The notes beneath the pieces were generated by a model. The model saw nothing but the letters and a program-made list of their open reading frames with translations, made no database searches and was not told where the DNA came from. This document shows, one piece after another, positions 25,813 to 34,138 of a stretch of DNA of 64,000 bases. This DNA is from Streptomyces canus (GTDB lineage: Bacteria; Actinomycetota; Actinomycetes; Streptomycetales; Streptomycetaceae): assembly GCF_001514145.1 (NCBI RefSeq), contig NZ_KQ948657.1:186001-250000 (forward strand), read 5' to 3'. A program made the translations under genes and the position numbers. Every line of letters starts with the position of its first letter. The stretch's first letter is position 1.

Positions 25813-25980
25813 TCAGCCGACGACCTTCTTGAGGGCGTCGCCCAGGGCGTCGGCCTCGTCAGGGGTCAGCTCGACGACGAGCCGACCGCCGCCTTCGAGC
25901 GGAACGCGCATGACGATGCCCCGCCCCTCCTTGGTCACCTCGAGCGGGCCATCGCCCGTCCGCGGCTTCATGGCCGCCAT
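25813..25980 (-). CDS. DUF3117 small protein
   Basis: A 55-residue protein (MAAMKPRTGDGPLEVTKEG ... ALKKVVG) that was too short for routine ORF lists. It matches the extremely conserved actinobacterial DUF3117 family. The alternation of GRGIVMRVPLEGGGRLVVEL predicts a small beta-sheet, with a C-terminal helix DEADALGDALKKVV. ATG at 25980 is preceded by GGAAGGGG. The function is unknown. It neighbours tagA here as in mycobacteria (Rv1211 beside Rv1210). Confidence 0.9.
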   Translation of the reverse strand: MAAMKPRTGDGPLEVTKEGRGIVMRVPLEGGGRLVVELTPDEADALGDALKKVVG

Positions 25981-26338
25981 GCTCGTTCCCCTTCCTGAAA
26001 CCAGCTCATCGTCAAAGCCGACAGCCCTGGGAGGGCACGCGCGTCAAAGTGGGACACGCGCCACCGGCATCGAACACATTGCTTCCCAGCCATTATCCCG
26101 CATCGCAGGACCCGATGACCAACATCAGTCGGCATCGCTTGGGCAACGCGCGCGAGCAAAACCACTCAATTCGGCGATGTGGCTGCGATACTCCGCCGTT
26201 GCGCCGATCCCGGCCGGCCGTGAGCGCTCCGGAATTCTTTGACGCAGGTCACACGTCCGGTCCGGTCCTCGGACGGCGATCTCCGCCATGCTGTCCCTCG
26301 GACATCGGATGCAGCGGACACACCGGAGGGGATACGCC
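25981..26338. other. 358-bp intergenic region
   Basis: This divergent region serves the DUF3117 gene (minus) and the enoyl-CoA hydratase (plus). It contains a TTGACG at about 26237-26242 that could be a -35 box for the hydratase, but no convincing -10 follows. No RNA gene or strong repeat was seen. Confidence 0.4.
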
Positions 26339-27130
26339 ATGGCCGACACCGTGCTCTACGAGGTGCACGACGGGCTCGCGACGATCACGCTGAACCGGCC
26401 GGAGGCGATGAACGCGCTGAACGTCGCCACGAAGGTCGCGCTGCGGGAGGCCGTGGAGTCGGCGGCCTCGGACGACGGCGTACGGGCCGTGCTGCTCACC
26501 GCGGCCGGGGAGCGGGCGTTCTGCGTGGGACAGGACCTCAAGGAGCACATCGGGCTTCTGATGCAGGGTTCCGACGTCGTGATGAGCACGGTCAAGGAGC
26601 ACTACAACCCCGTGGTGCGGGCACTGACGGAGATGCGCAAGCCCGTGGTCGCCGGGGTGAACGGGGTCGCGGCCGGGGCCGGCTTCGGGCTCGCGCTGGC
26701 CGCGGACTACCGGGTGGTGGCGGACACCGCCGCCTTCAACACGTCCTTCGCGGGGGTCGCGCTGACCGCGGACTCCGGGATCTCGTGGACGCTGCCGCGG
26801 GTGGTCGGGCCGGGCAGGGCCGCGGATCTGCTGCTCTTTCCCCGGACCGTCTCGGCGCAGGACGCTTACGAGCTGGGCATCGTGAACCGTCTCGTGCCGT
26901 CGACCGAGCTGCCCGCGGAGGCGGAGAAGGTGGCGCGGGCGCTGGCCTCGGGGCCGACGGTGGCGTACGGGGCGATCAAGGAGTCTCTTGCGTACGCGCT
27001 GTCGCACTCTCTGGCGGAGACGCTGGAGAAGGAGGACGAGCTGCAGGGGCGGGCCGGGGCCTCCGAGGACCACGCGATCGCCGTGCGGGCGTTCGTGAAC
27101 AAGGAGACGCCGGAGTATCTGGGGCGGTGA
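26339..27130 (+). CDS. Enoyl-CoA hydratase/isomerase family protein
   Basis: A 263-residue crotonase-fold protein. It has the opening LATITLNRPEAMNALN, the CoA/oxyanion segment AFCVGQDLKEH, and the second oxyanion segment NGVAAGAGFGLALAADYRV. In the position of the second catalytic Glu the motif reads TADSGISWTLPRVVG, with Asp/Ser in place of the usual Glu-x-Gly, so the reaction may be isomerase- or hydratase-like rather than standard beta-oxidation. ATG at 26339 has CCGGAGGGG upstream. Confidence 0.85.
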   Translation: MADTVLYEVHDGLATITLNRPEAMNALNVATKVALREAVESAASDDGVRAVLLTAAGERAFCVGQDLKEHIGLLMQGSDVVMSTVKEHYNPVVRALTEMRKPVVAGVNGVAAGAGFGLALAADYRVVADTAAFNTSFAGVALTADSGISWTLPRVVGPGRAADLLLFPRTVSAQDAYELGIVNRLVPSTELPAEAEKVARALASGPTVAYGAIKESLAYALSHSLAETLEKEDELQGRAGASEDHAIAVRAFVNKETPEYLGR

Positions 27131-27152
27131 CCCGCCGTCGCCGGGAGCGTGC

Positions 27153-27731
27153 CTAAAAGCGTCTCGCCACGCAGGACTCCAGGTGGTCGTCGACCAGGCC
27201 GCAGGCCTGCATCAGCGCGTATGCCGTCGTCGGGCCCACGAAGCGCAGGCCTCGCTTCTTCAATGCCTTCGACAGGGCCGTCGACTCCGGAGTCACCGCC
27301 GGGACGTCTCCCAGGGTTTTGCGGACCGCATGAGAAGCCGGCGCGTGTGACCAGATCAGCTCGTCCAGCTCGCCCGGGGCCCACTTGGCCAGCACGCGCG
27401 CGTTGGCCATCGTCGCGTCGATCTTGGCGCGGTTGCGGATGATTCCCGGGTCGAGCAGCAGGCGGTCGCGGTCGGCCTCGCCGAACGCGGCCACCTTGGC
27501 GATCTCGAAGCCCGCGAAGGCGGCGCGGAAGCCCTCGCGGCGGCGCAGGATCGTGATCCAGGACAGGCCGGACTGGAAGGCTTCCAGGCTGAGGCGTTCG
27601 TACAGGGCGTCGTCACCGTGGACCGGGCGGCCCCACTCCTCGTCGTGGTACGTGACGTAGTCCGGCGTGGACAGGGCCCAGGGGCAGCGTGGCGCGCCGT
27701 CCGGTCCGGCCAGGGCAGTGCCGTCGCTCAC
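27153..27731 (-). CDS. tagA: DNA-3-methyladenine glycosylase I
   Basis: A 192-residue TagA (Tag) base-excision repair enzyme that removes 3-methyladenine. Family motifs include RCPWALSTPDYVTYHDEEWG, the substrate-pocket segment EAFQSGLSWITILRRREGFR, and GLRFVGPTTAYALMQACGLVDDH. Zn2+ ligands of the HhH-GPD superfamily Tag branch are visible as the early Cys and His and a late DDH. GTG at 27731 overlaps by 4 bases the stop of the DivIVA-domain gene upstream, so the two are translationally coupled. Confidence 0.92.
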   Translation of the reverse strand: MSDGTALAGPDGAPRCPWALSTPDYVTYHDEEWGRPVHGDDALYERLSLEAFQSGLSWITILRRREGFRAAFAGFEIAKVAAFGEADRDRLLLDPGIIRNRAKIDATMANARVLAKWAPGELDELIWSHAPASHAVRKTLGDVPAVTPESTALSKALKKRGLRFVGPTTAYALMQACGLVDDHLESCVARRF

Positions 27732-28102
27732 CGCTGCTCCCCGTGGCCGTGCTCCGGCTTCTCCATGGAGACGTGGACCGCGGCCCGGGCGCCGGCCAGC
27801 GCGGACTCCAGGTCGGCGATCCGGGCGTCCCGCTCGGCGAGCTCCGCGCCGAGGCGGCTGAGCGCGTCGTCGACGTCCGCCATGCGGTAGCCGCGGGCGG
27901 TGAGCGGGAAGCGCAGGCTGTCGATGTCCGCGCGGTTCACCGGTCGGTCCGGCGGCAGCGGGTCCTGGAGCCGCTCGGGGGTGACGTCCGGCAGCGGGCC
28001 GTCGCTCTCCCCGCCGCCCACGACGGCGAGTGTCACCGCGGCGACCACGACCGCGAGCGCGATGACCAGGAACAAGAACATAACCATCGCTGAGGTCCCC
28101 AT
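27728..28102 (-). CDS. Membrane-anchored DivIVA-domain protein
   Basis: A 124-residue protein. An N-terminal membrane helix (MVMFLFLVIALAVVVAAVTL) is followed by an acidic linker and a DivIVA-like segment IDSLRFPLTARGYRMADVDDALSRL, then a short coiled coil (AELAERDARIADLESAL). The DivIVA motif R-F-P-x-x-x-R-G-Y is well kept. It is related to mycobacterial Rv1209, also beside tagA. ATG at 28102 is taken; ATG at 28159 is an in-frame alternative. It may mark poles or septa, but this is inferred. Confidence 0.82.
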   Translation of the reverse strand: MGTSAMVMFLFLVIALAVVVAAVTLAVVGGGESDGPLPDVTPERLQDPLPPDRPVNRADIDSLRFPLTARGYRMADVDDALSRLGAELAERDARIADLESALAGARAAVHVSMEKPEHGHGEQR

Positions 28103-28233
28103 GGTCCCTGCCGGCGGCCGGCCGCCGGCGTCGAATGTGTCAGGGTCCGATCGTGCCATGCGAGTCTGACAGTTAGGGTCGCAGGCGGCCGCAGACTCCG
28201 AACACACAGACGCATGAAGTGAGGTCACAGGCG

Positions 28234-29094
28234 ATGCTCAGGCTGGGCAGGCGTGAATTCGACGCGCACGAGCCGGTGATCATGGCGATCGTGAACCGGA
28301 CCCCCGACTCCTTCTACGACCAGGGAGCCACGTTCCTCGACGAGCCCGCCCTCGCGCGCGTGGAGCAGGCGGTGGCGGAAGGGGCCGCCATCATCGACGT
28401 CGGCGGGGTCAAGGCCGGGCCCGGGGAAGAGGTGTCCGCGACGGAGGAGGCACGGCGGACCGTCGGGTTCGTGGCGGAGGTGCGGCGGCGCTTCCCCGAC
28501 GTGATCATCAGCGTCGACACCTGGCGGGCGTCCGTCGGTGAGGCCGTCTGCGAGGCGGGGGCGGATCTGCTCAACGACGCGTGGGGCGGGGTCGATCCGG
28601 GGCTCGCCGAGGTCGCCGCGCGGTACCGGGTGGGGCTGGTGTGCACGCACGCCGGGGGCGCCGAGCCGCGTACGCGGCCGCACCGGGTGACGTACGACGA
28701 CGTCATGGCCGACATTCTGCGGGTGACCGTGGGTCTCGCCGAGCGGGCGGTGGCTCTGGGGGTGCCCCGGGAGTCCGTGATGATCGATCCCGGACACGAC
28801 TTCGGGAAGAACACGCGGCACAGTCTCGAGGCGACCCGTCGGCTCGGGGAGATGGTCGGGACGGGGTGGCCCGTGCTGGTGTCCCTGTCCAACAAGGACT
28901 TCGTGGGCGAGACCCTGGACAAGCCGGTGAAGGAGCGGGTGGTGGGGACACTGGCGACCACCGCGGTGTCGGCGTGGCTGGGGGCGCAGGTCTACCGGGT
29001 GCACGAGGTCGCCGAGACCCGGCAGGTGCTGGACATGGTGGCGTCGATCGCGGGGCATCGGCCTCCGGCGGTCGCGCGTCGAGGGCTGGCGTAG
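28234..29094 (+). CDS. folP2: Dihydropteroate synthase-like protein of the FolP2 type
   Basis: A 286-residue TIM-barrel protein of the DHPS family: IMAIVNRTPDSFYDQG, DVGGVKAGPGEEVSATEE, ISVDTWRASV, LLNDAWGG, and the late MIDPGHDFGKNT. The loop that in true DHPS reads DVGGESTRPGA is replaced by DVGGVKAGPGEE. That replacement defines the FolP2 paralogues of actinobacteria (Rv1207), which were reported not to support folate synthesis. The role may lie in another pathway. ATG at 28234 is taken; GTG at 28219 is an alternative. Confidence 0.87.
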   Translation: MLRLGRREFDAHEPVIMAIVNRTPDSFYDQGATFLDEPALARVEQAVAEGAAIIDVGGVKAGPGEEVSATEEARRTVGFVAEVRRRFPDVIISVDTWRASVGEAVCEAGADLLNDAWGGVDPGLAEVAARYRVGLVCTHAGGAEPRTRPHRVTYDDVMADILRVTVGLAERAVALGVPRESVMIDPGHDFGKNTRHSLEATRRLGEMVGTGWPVLVSLSNKDFVGETLDKPVKERVVGTLATTAVSAWLGAQVYRVHEVAETRQVLDMVASIAGHRPPAVARRGLA

Positions 29095-29120
29095 GGGTTC
29101 TTCCCCACTTCCCCACTCAC

Positions 29121-29170
29121 TCGTCAAAGGCCGGAGAGGCTGATCTTCCAGCCGCTCCGGCCTTTGACGA
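29121..29170. terminator. Long bidirectional terminator
   Basis: A 16-bp perfect outer stem (29121-29136 with 29155-29170), one mismatch, then a 5-bp inner stem and a 6-base loop lie between the convergent folP2 and LOG genes. Confidence 0.88.
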
Positions 29171-29181
29171 ATGCACAGGGG

Positions 29182-29940
29182 CTACCGACCCGCCTCCTTG
29201 GACACCAACGCCACCGCCTCGTCGACGTCGTCCGTCACGTGGAACAGCAGCAGGTCCTTCTCGGACGCCTTGCCCTGGGCGATCAGGGTGTTCTTGAGCC
29301 AGTCGACCAGTCCGCCCCAGTACTCGCTGCCGAACAGCACGATCGGGAAGCGGGTGACCTTCTGGGTCTGGACCAGCGTCAACGCCTCGAACAGCTCGTC
29401 CAGGGTGCCGAGTCCGCCCGGCAGGACCACGAAACCCTGCGCGTACTTCACGAACATCATCTTGCGGACGAAGAAGTAGCGGAAGTTGAGGCCGATGTCG
29501 ACGTAGGGGTTGAGCCCCTGCTCGAAGGGGAGCTCGATGCCGAGGCCGACGGAGGTGCCGTTCGCCTCGCAGGCACCCTTGTTGGCCGCCTCCATGGCGC
29601 CGGGGCCGCCGCCGGTGATGACGGCGAAGCCGGCCTCCACCAGGCCCCGGCCGAGCCGCACGCCCGCCTCGTACTCCGGAGAGTCCGCAGGCGTCCGCGC
29701 GGAGCCGAACACGCTGATCGCGGGCGGGAGTTCGGCGAGCGTGCCGAAGCCCTCGATGAACTCCGACTGGATGCGCAGAACGCGCCAGGGGTCGGTGTGG
29801 ACCCAGTCCGAGGGACCGCCCGCGTCCAGCAGGCGCTGGTCGGTCGTGCTCGCCGTGACCTGTCCCCGCCTGCGGAGGACCGGTCCCAGGCGCTGCTCCT
29901 CCGGCGGCTGCTTCTTGCCCTCGGGGTTCCCGGTAGCCAT
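29182..29940 (-). CDS. LOG family protein (TIGR00730)
   Basis: A 252-residue Rossmann-fold protein with the two diagnostic motifs GGGPGAMEAANKGA and PGGLGTLDELFE. LOG proteins hydrolyse cytokinin riboside 5'-monophosphates or other nucleoside monophosphates to free base and ribose 5-phosphate. The N-terminal 55 residues form a charged extension (GKKQPPEEQRLGPVLRRRGQ), typical of the actinobacterial long type (Rv1205). ATG at 29940. Confidence 0.9.
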   Translation of the reverse strand: MATGNPEGKKQPPEEQRLGPVLRRRGQVTASTTDQRLLDAGGPSDWVHTDPWRVLRIQSEFIEGFGTLAELPPAISVFGSARTPADSPEYEAGVRLGRGLVEAGFAVITGGGPGAMEAANKGACEANGTSVGLGIELPFEQGLNPYVDIGLNFRYFFVRKMMFVKYAQGFVVLPGGLGTLDELFEALTLVQTQKVTRFPIVLFGSEYWGGLVDWLKNTLIAQGKASEKDLLLFHVTDDVDEAVALVSKEAGR

Positions 29941-30062
29941 GTGCGCTCCCTCCGCTTGCCTGGTTTTTCCGTCTCAGCGTAGATCTACGCGGGTTACGGA
30001 GGGGGGACGTACGCGTGTCCGCCATGAAGCGCCACCGGGCGGAACCCGGCGCGACACGTCTC

Positions 30063-31142
30063 CTACGACGTCAGCCATGCCCGCAGCTTGTCCTCCGCCT
30101 CCGGGATCAGCGACACCTTCACCCGCTCGTCCACCTTGTGCGCGAGCAGCGGCTGACCGGGGCTGTAGTTCACCGCGGGCACGCCGAGCGCGCTGAAGCG
30201 GGACACGTCCGTCCAGCCGAACTTGGGGCGGGCGACGCCTCCGACCGCCGTCATGAAGGCCTGGGCGACGGGGTGGGTGAGGCCGGGACGGGCACCGCCG
30301 GTGTGGTCGTCGACGGTGAACTCGTCCACGCCGCAGTCCGCGAAGAAGTCCCGCACGAAGGCCTCCGCGTCGGCCTCGCTGCGGTCCGGGGCGTAACGGA
30401 AGTTGACGGTCAGCGTGCAGGAGTCGGGGATGACGTTCGTGGCCACGCCGCCCTCCACCCGCACCGCGTTGAGACCTTCGTGGAACTCGAGCCCGTCCAC
30501 CACCGGCTTGCGCGGCTCGTAGGCCGCCAGCTTCGCGAGGGCCGGAGCGGCCTTGTGGATCGCGTTGGAGCCCATCCACGCGCGCGCGGAGTGCGCACGC
30601 TCTCCCTTGAACGTCAGCAGCACCCGCAGGGTTCCCTGGCAGCCGCCCTCGACCTGGTTGTCCGTCGGCTCCAGGAGGACCGCGAAGTCGCCCTCCAGCC
30701 ACTCGGGGTGGGTCTCGGCCACATGTCCCAGGCCGTTGAGGTGTGCCGCGACCTCTTCGTTGTCGTAGAAGATGAAGGTGAGGTCGCGGTTGGGCTCGGG
30801 GACCGTCGCCGCGATCCGCAGCTGGACCGCGACCCCGGACTTCATGTCGCAGGTGCCGCAGCCCCACAGGTAGCCCTCGTCGTCGAGGCGGGAGGGGACG
30901 TTGCCCGCGATGGGGACCGTGTCGATGTGGCCGGCGAGGATGACGCGTTCCGGACGGCCGAGGTTCGTACGGGCGACGACGTTGTTGCCGTGGCGGTCGA
31001 CCGTCAGGTGCGGCAGGGCGCGCAGGGCGGTCTCGATCGCGTCCGCCAGAGGCTTCTCGGTGCCGCTCTCGGAGGGGAAGTCGACGAGCTGCGCGGTGAG
31101 CTGAGCTGCGTCCAGCGAAAGGTCAAGAGGGGTGTCGGCCAT
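30063..31142 (-). CDS. dapE: Succinyl-diaminopimelate desuccinylase
   Basis: A 359-residue M20 family metallopeptidase. Metal ligands and catalytic residues are seen in LAGHIDTVPIAG, WGCGTCDMKSG, FYDNEEV and the late LAHKVDERV. The dimerisation domain lies at about 175-290. DapE makes LL-diaminopimelate plus succinate, feeding lysine and peptidoglycan synthesis. dapC lies 2 kb away. ATG at 31142 is preceded by GGGAGC. Confidence 0.93.
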   Translation of the reverse strand: MADTPLDLSLDAAQLTAQLVDFPSESGTEKPLADAIETALRALPHLTVDRHGNNVVARTNLGRPERVILAGHIDTVPIAGNVPSRLDDEGYLWGCGTCDMKSGVAVQLRIAATVPEPNRDLTFIFYDNEEVAAHLNGLGHVAETHPEWLEGDFAVLLEPTDNQVEGGCQGTLRVLLTFKGERAHSARAWMGSNAIHKAAPALAKLAAYEPRKPVVDGLEFHEGLNAVRVEGGVATNVIPDSCTLTVNFRYAPDRSEADAEAFVRDFFADCGVDEFTVDDHTGGARPGLTHPVAQAFMTAVGGVARPKFGWTDVSRFSALGVPAVNYSPGQPLLAHKVDERVKVSLIPEAEDKLRAWLTS

Positions 31143-31226
31143 GCTCCCGACCCTAACGCCCCGCTGTTCGCGCCCACTGTCCACATCCGGCGCGGGTGTC
31201 TCAGTACCCTCCAGTATCTTGTCCGG

Positions 31227-32195
31227 ATGCCAGAGCCGTTGCCCCCTACTCGCAAGCGCCGTGGCCGCCTCCTCCGCTTCATGGCGGCCCTCGTGGTCCT
31301 GTGCGCGGTCGCCGGTTACCTCGTGGTGCAGTACGTCACCGGAGGCACCGACGGACCGCGCTGCAAAGTCGTCTCGGGCGGTGCGGGCGGACCGTCGTAC
31401 GAGTTCACGCCCGAGCAGGCGGTGAACGCGGCGACGATCACCGCCGTCGGCACCGGGCGCGGGCTGCCGGAGCGGGCCGTGGCGATCGCGCTCGCCACCG
31501 CGCTCCAGGAGTCGGGGCTGCGCAACATCCAGCACGGCGACCGTGACTCGCTCGGGCTGTTCCAGCAGCGGCCCTCGCAGGGCTGGGGCACCCCGCGGGA
31601 GATCCTGGACCCGACGTACGCGGCGGGCGAGTTCTACAAGCACCTGGTCAAGGTGCGGGGCTACCAGGACCTCCCGCTGACCGTCGCCGCCCAGCGTGTG
31701 CAGCGCAGCGGGTATCCGGAGGCGTACGCCAAGCACGAGCCGGACGCCACCCTGCTCGCCGCCGCGCTGACCGGAACCTCCGCGGCCACCCTGACCTGTG
31801 ACGGGCGCCAGGACCCCGCACAGGCCGCCCAGGCCACCGCCACGGGCCCGGACGCGGTGCGGTCGGCTCTCGTACGGGACTTCGGGCGGGACGCCCTGGA
31901 GACGACCGCCGCAGAGGTGGGCGGCAAGGCCTCGCCGAGCCCGACGCCCACCCCGGGCGACGGGCGCACCGTGACCCTGCCCGTGCGGGGGGACACCCGC
32001 CCGGGTTCCGACCGCAGTCTCCGGGAACGCGGCTGGCAGCTCGCCCACTGGGCCGTCGCCAACTCCTCCGCGCTGCGCATCGAGCGCGTCTCGTACGCCG
32101 GGCGGCAGTGGACGGCCGGGAGCACGGACAGCGCGTGGCGTACGGCGGCCGGCGAGGGCGGCTCGGGCTCGGTGCGGATAGTGACGGCACGGTAG
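31227..32195 (+). CDS. Membrane-anchored lysozyme/transglycosylase-like protein
   Basis: A 322-residue protein. A basic N-terminus is followed by one membrane helix at about 14-33 (LLRFMAALVVLCAVAGYLVV), giving an extracytoplasmic body. The segment ALATALQESGLRNIQHGDRD with SLGLFQQRPSQGWG resembles lytic transglycosylase or phage-lysozyme active-site regions (Glu in QESGL). A Ser/Pro/Thr linker and a small C-terminal domain (WQLAHWAVANSSALRIERVSYAGRQW) follow. Older annotations call homologues heavy-metal transporters, which the sequence does not support. A TATCTT -10-like element 6 bases before the ATG suggests a leaderless mRNA. Confidence 0.78.
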   Translation: MPEPLPPTRKRRGRLLRFMAALVVLCAVAGYLVVQYVTGGTDGPRCKVVSGGAGGPSYEFTPEQAVNAATITAVGTGRGLPERAVAIALATALQESGLRNIQHGDRDSLGLFQQRPSQGWGTPREILDPTYAAGEFYKHLVKVRGYQDLPLTVAAQRVQRSGYPEAYAKHEPDATLLAAALTGTSAATLTCDGRQDPAQAAQATATGPDAVRSALVRDFGRDALETTAAEVGGKASPSPTPTPGDGRTVTLPVRGDTRPGSDRSLRERGWQLAHWAVANSSALRIERVSYAGRQWTAGSTDSAWRTAAGEGGSGSVRIVTAR

Positions 32196-32338
32196 TTCGG
32201 AAGATCACCTGGAAGGGTCACGTCAGGCCGCTGTCGGAGCGGGTGTGCGCAGGTTTTCGTCACGTCACCCCCGTATCCGCAAAGACCCTTGAGTTCAAAG
32301 GGCTGCAACGATTCGGCAGACTTTCAGACCGGAAGCCT

Positions 32339-32367
32339 TTTGCCCGTTTTTATCCGTAGGTGATAAT
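32339..32367 (+). promoter_or_regulatory. Promoter (TTTGCC-N17-GATAAT)
   Basis: TTTGCC at 32339-32344 and GATAAT at 32362-32367 with 17-base spacing form the best sigma-70-like promoter in the window. A start near 32374 is expected. Confidence 0.55.
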
Positions 32368-32377
32368 GCGACGCATT
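32365..32377 (+). promoter_or_regulatory. Perfect palindrome over -10/start site
   Basis: AATGCG-A-CGCATT is a perfect 6+6 inverted repeat that overlaps the -10 box and the expected start point, as repressor operators often do. Confidence 0.45.
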
Positions 32378-32405
32378 GCCAACTCTTTACGTTGGCCCTC
32401 CGCAA

Positions 32406-32464
32406 CCTTCGACGGCTTCGAGCGGTAGTCACGGCGTCCTAGCAACGTTTTCCTCCGTCGAAGG
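32406..32464 (+). promoter_or_regulatory. 5'-UTR hairpin masking the ribosome-binding site
   Basis: CCTTCGACGG (32406-32415) pairs perfectly with CCGTCGAAGG (32455-32464). The 3' arm includes the first four bases of the Shine-Dalgarno AAGGAG at 32461-32466. Folding would close the ribosome site of the gene at 32471. Confidence 0.6.
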
Positions 32465-32470
32465 AGCAAC

Positions 32471-32941
32471 ATGTCCCTCCCCCTGACCCGCAGGATCGCC
32501 CGTGCCGCGCTGCTTGTCGCTGCGGGAGCGGCAGCCGGGGTCGGTGCGGCCGGCGCCGCCAGTGCGGCCCCCGCGCAGCCGCCGGCCACCCCGAACGTCG
32601 GTGGGCTGACCGCTCTGGACGGGGCGAACGTCGGCAACGCGGTGGACGGCGCGACGCAGAACCTGACCGGGACCGCGGCCAAGACCGGTGGCAAGACGGT
32701 CGAGAAGGCGGTGCCGACCGCGGGCAAGGCCGTGAAGAAGGTGGCACCGGCCGCGCAGAAGGCCGCGGGCGAGGCCGCCGGTTCCGCCGGGGGCCTCCTC
32801 GGTCAGACCGCGTCCAGCGCGACGAAGGGCGGCCTGCCGACCAGCGCCCTGGCCAAGGGCGGCCTGCCGACCGGGGCCCTCGCCAAGGGCGGCGTGCCGG
32901 CGGCGGGCACCCTGCCGGTGAAGGGCCTTCCGCTCGGCTGA
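32471..32941 (+). CDS. Secreted Ala/Gly-rich protein with C-terminal repeats
   Basis: A 156-residue exported protein. The signal peptide is Arg-rich at first (MSLPLTRRIARAALLVAAGA) and ends near ASAAPAQ (about residue 33). The mature protein lacks Cys, is rich in Ala, Gly, Lys and Thr, and ends in tandem units ALAKGGLPTS / ALAKGGLPTG / ALAKGGVPAA / TLPVKGLPLG. No enzymatic motif is present; a cell-surface or matrix role is likely. ATG at 32471 follows AAGGAGCAAC. Expression is probably controlled by the promoter palindrome and the RBS-masking hairpin. Confidence 0.75.
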   Translation: MSLPLTRRIARAALLVAAGAAAGVGAAGAASAAPAQPPATPNVGGLTALDGANVGNAVDGATQNLTGTAAKTGGKTVEKAVPTAGKAVKKVAPAAQKAAGEAAGSAGGLLGQTASSATKGGLPTSALAKGGLPTGALAKGGVPAAGTLPVKGLPLG

Positions 32942-32950
32942 CAGCTCAGG

Positions 32951-33000
32951 CATACGGTGAAGGGGTCCGGGAACACCATCCCGGACCCCTTCGCCGTATG
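32951..33000. terminator. Strong bidirectional terminator
   Basis: A 22-bp stem (32951-32972 with 32979-33000) with one G.T pair and a 6-base loop separates the secreted-protein gene from the convergent dapC. Confidence 0.9.
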
Positions 33001-33009
33001 CCCGCGCGT

Positions 33010-34104
33010 CTATGCCAGGCGCTCGACCGCCGACCGCACCCGCTCGTCCGTCGCCGTCAGCGCGACGCGCACGAACTTCTCGCCCGCCTCGCCGTAGAAG
33101 TCGCCCGGGGCCACCAGGATGCCCAGGTCGGCCAGGTGGGCGACCGTCGACCAGCAGGACTCGTCCCGCGTGGCCCAGAGGTAGAGGCTGGCCTCACTGT
33201 GCTCGATACGGAAGCCGTGGGAGCGCAGCGCCTCACGCAGCAGGGTGCGGCGGGCCAGGTAGCGCTCGCGCTGTTCTTGGACGTGGGTGTCGTCGCCCAG
33301 GGCCGCCACCACCGCGGCCTGGGTCGGCGCCGGAGTCATCATGCCGCCGTGCTTGCGGATCTCCAGGAGGGGCGCCAGGACGGCCGGGTCGCCCGCCAGG
33401 AAGGCCGCGCGGTAGCCCGCGAGGTTGGACCGCTTCGACAGCGAGTGCACGGCCACGAGGCCGTCGTAGGAGCCGCCGTTGACGTCCGGGTGCAGGACCG
33501 AGACCGGGTCGGCCTCCCAGCCGAGCTCCAGGTAGCACTCGTCGGAGAAGATCAGGATGCCGTGGGACCGGGCCCAGGCGACGATCCTCGTCAGCTCCTC
33601 CTTCGACAGCACCTTGCCGGTCGGGTTCGACGGGGAGTTGAGCCACAGGAGCTTGAGGCCCGCCGGGTCCAGCTCGGTGGGGTCGTCGTAGACCTCGTGC
33701 TCGGCGCGGGCGAGGCGGGCGCCGACCTCGTACGTCGGGTAGGCCAGGCGGGGGTACGCGACCCGGTCGCCGGGGCCGAGGCCCAGCTGGGTGGGGAGCC
33801 AGGCGACGAGTTCCTTGGAGCCGACGATCGGCAGCACGTGACGGTGGGTGACCTCGCGGGCGCCCAGGCGCCGCTCGACCCAGCCGGTGATCGCGTCACG
33901 CAGCGCCGGGGTGCCCCAGACCGTCGGGTAGCCCGGGGAGTCCGCCGCGTCGATCAGGGCCTTCTGGACGAGGTCGGGGACCGGGTCGACGGGGGTGCCG
34001 ACCGACAGGTCGACGATGCCTCCGGGGTGCGCGGCCGCCGTCTTCTTGTACGGCTCCAGCTTGTCCCAGGGGAAGGTGGGAAGGCGGTCGGAGACTGCGG
34101 ACAC
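33010..34104 (-). CDS. dapC: Succinyldiaminopimelate transaminase
   Basis: A 364-residue fold-type I PLP aminotransferase. It has LSVGTPVDPVPDLVQKAL, the substrate segment GYPTVWGTPALRDAI, LNSPSNPTGKVL, the DECYLEL region and the PLP lysine in SLSKRSNLAGYR. This actinobacterial DapC form converts N-succinyl-amino-ketopimelate with glutamate. GTG at 34104 is chosen (protein starts SAVSDRLPTFPWDKL); further in-frame starts at 34119 and 34137 exist. It lies behind fdxA, as in mycobacteria (Rv1177-Rv1178). Confidence 0.92.
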   Translation of the reverse strand: MSAVSDRLPTFPWDKLEPYKKTAAAHPGGIVDLSVGTPVDPVPDLVQKALIDAADSPGYPTVWGTPALRDAITGWVERRLGAREVTHRHVLPIVGSKELVAWLPTQLGLGPGDRVAYPRLAYPTYEVGARLARAEHEVYDDPTELDPAGLKLLWLNSPSNPTGKVLSKEELTRIVAWARSHGILIFSDECYLELGWEADPVSVLHPDVNGGSYDGLVAVHSLSKRSNLAGYRAAFLAGDPAVLAPLLEIRKHGGMMTPAPTQAAVVAALGDDTHVQEQRERYLARRTLLREALRSHGFRIEHSEASLYLWATRDESCWSTVAHLADLGILVAPGDFYGEAGEKFVRVALTATDERVRSAVERLA

Positions 34105-34138
34105 GGCTTTCGGGCTCACTTTCGGGTCGTACGGCAAA

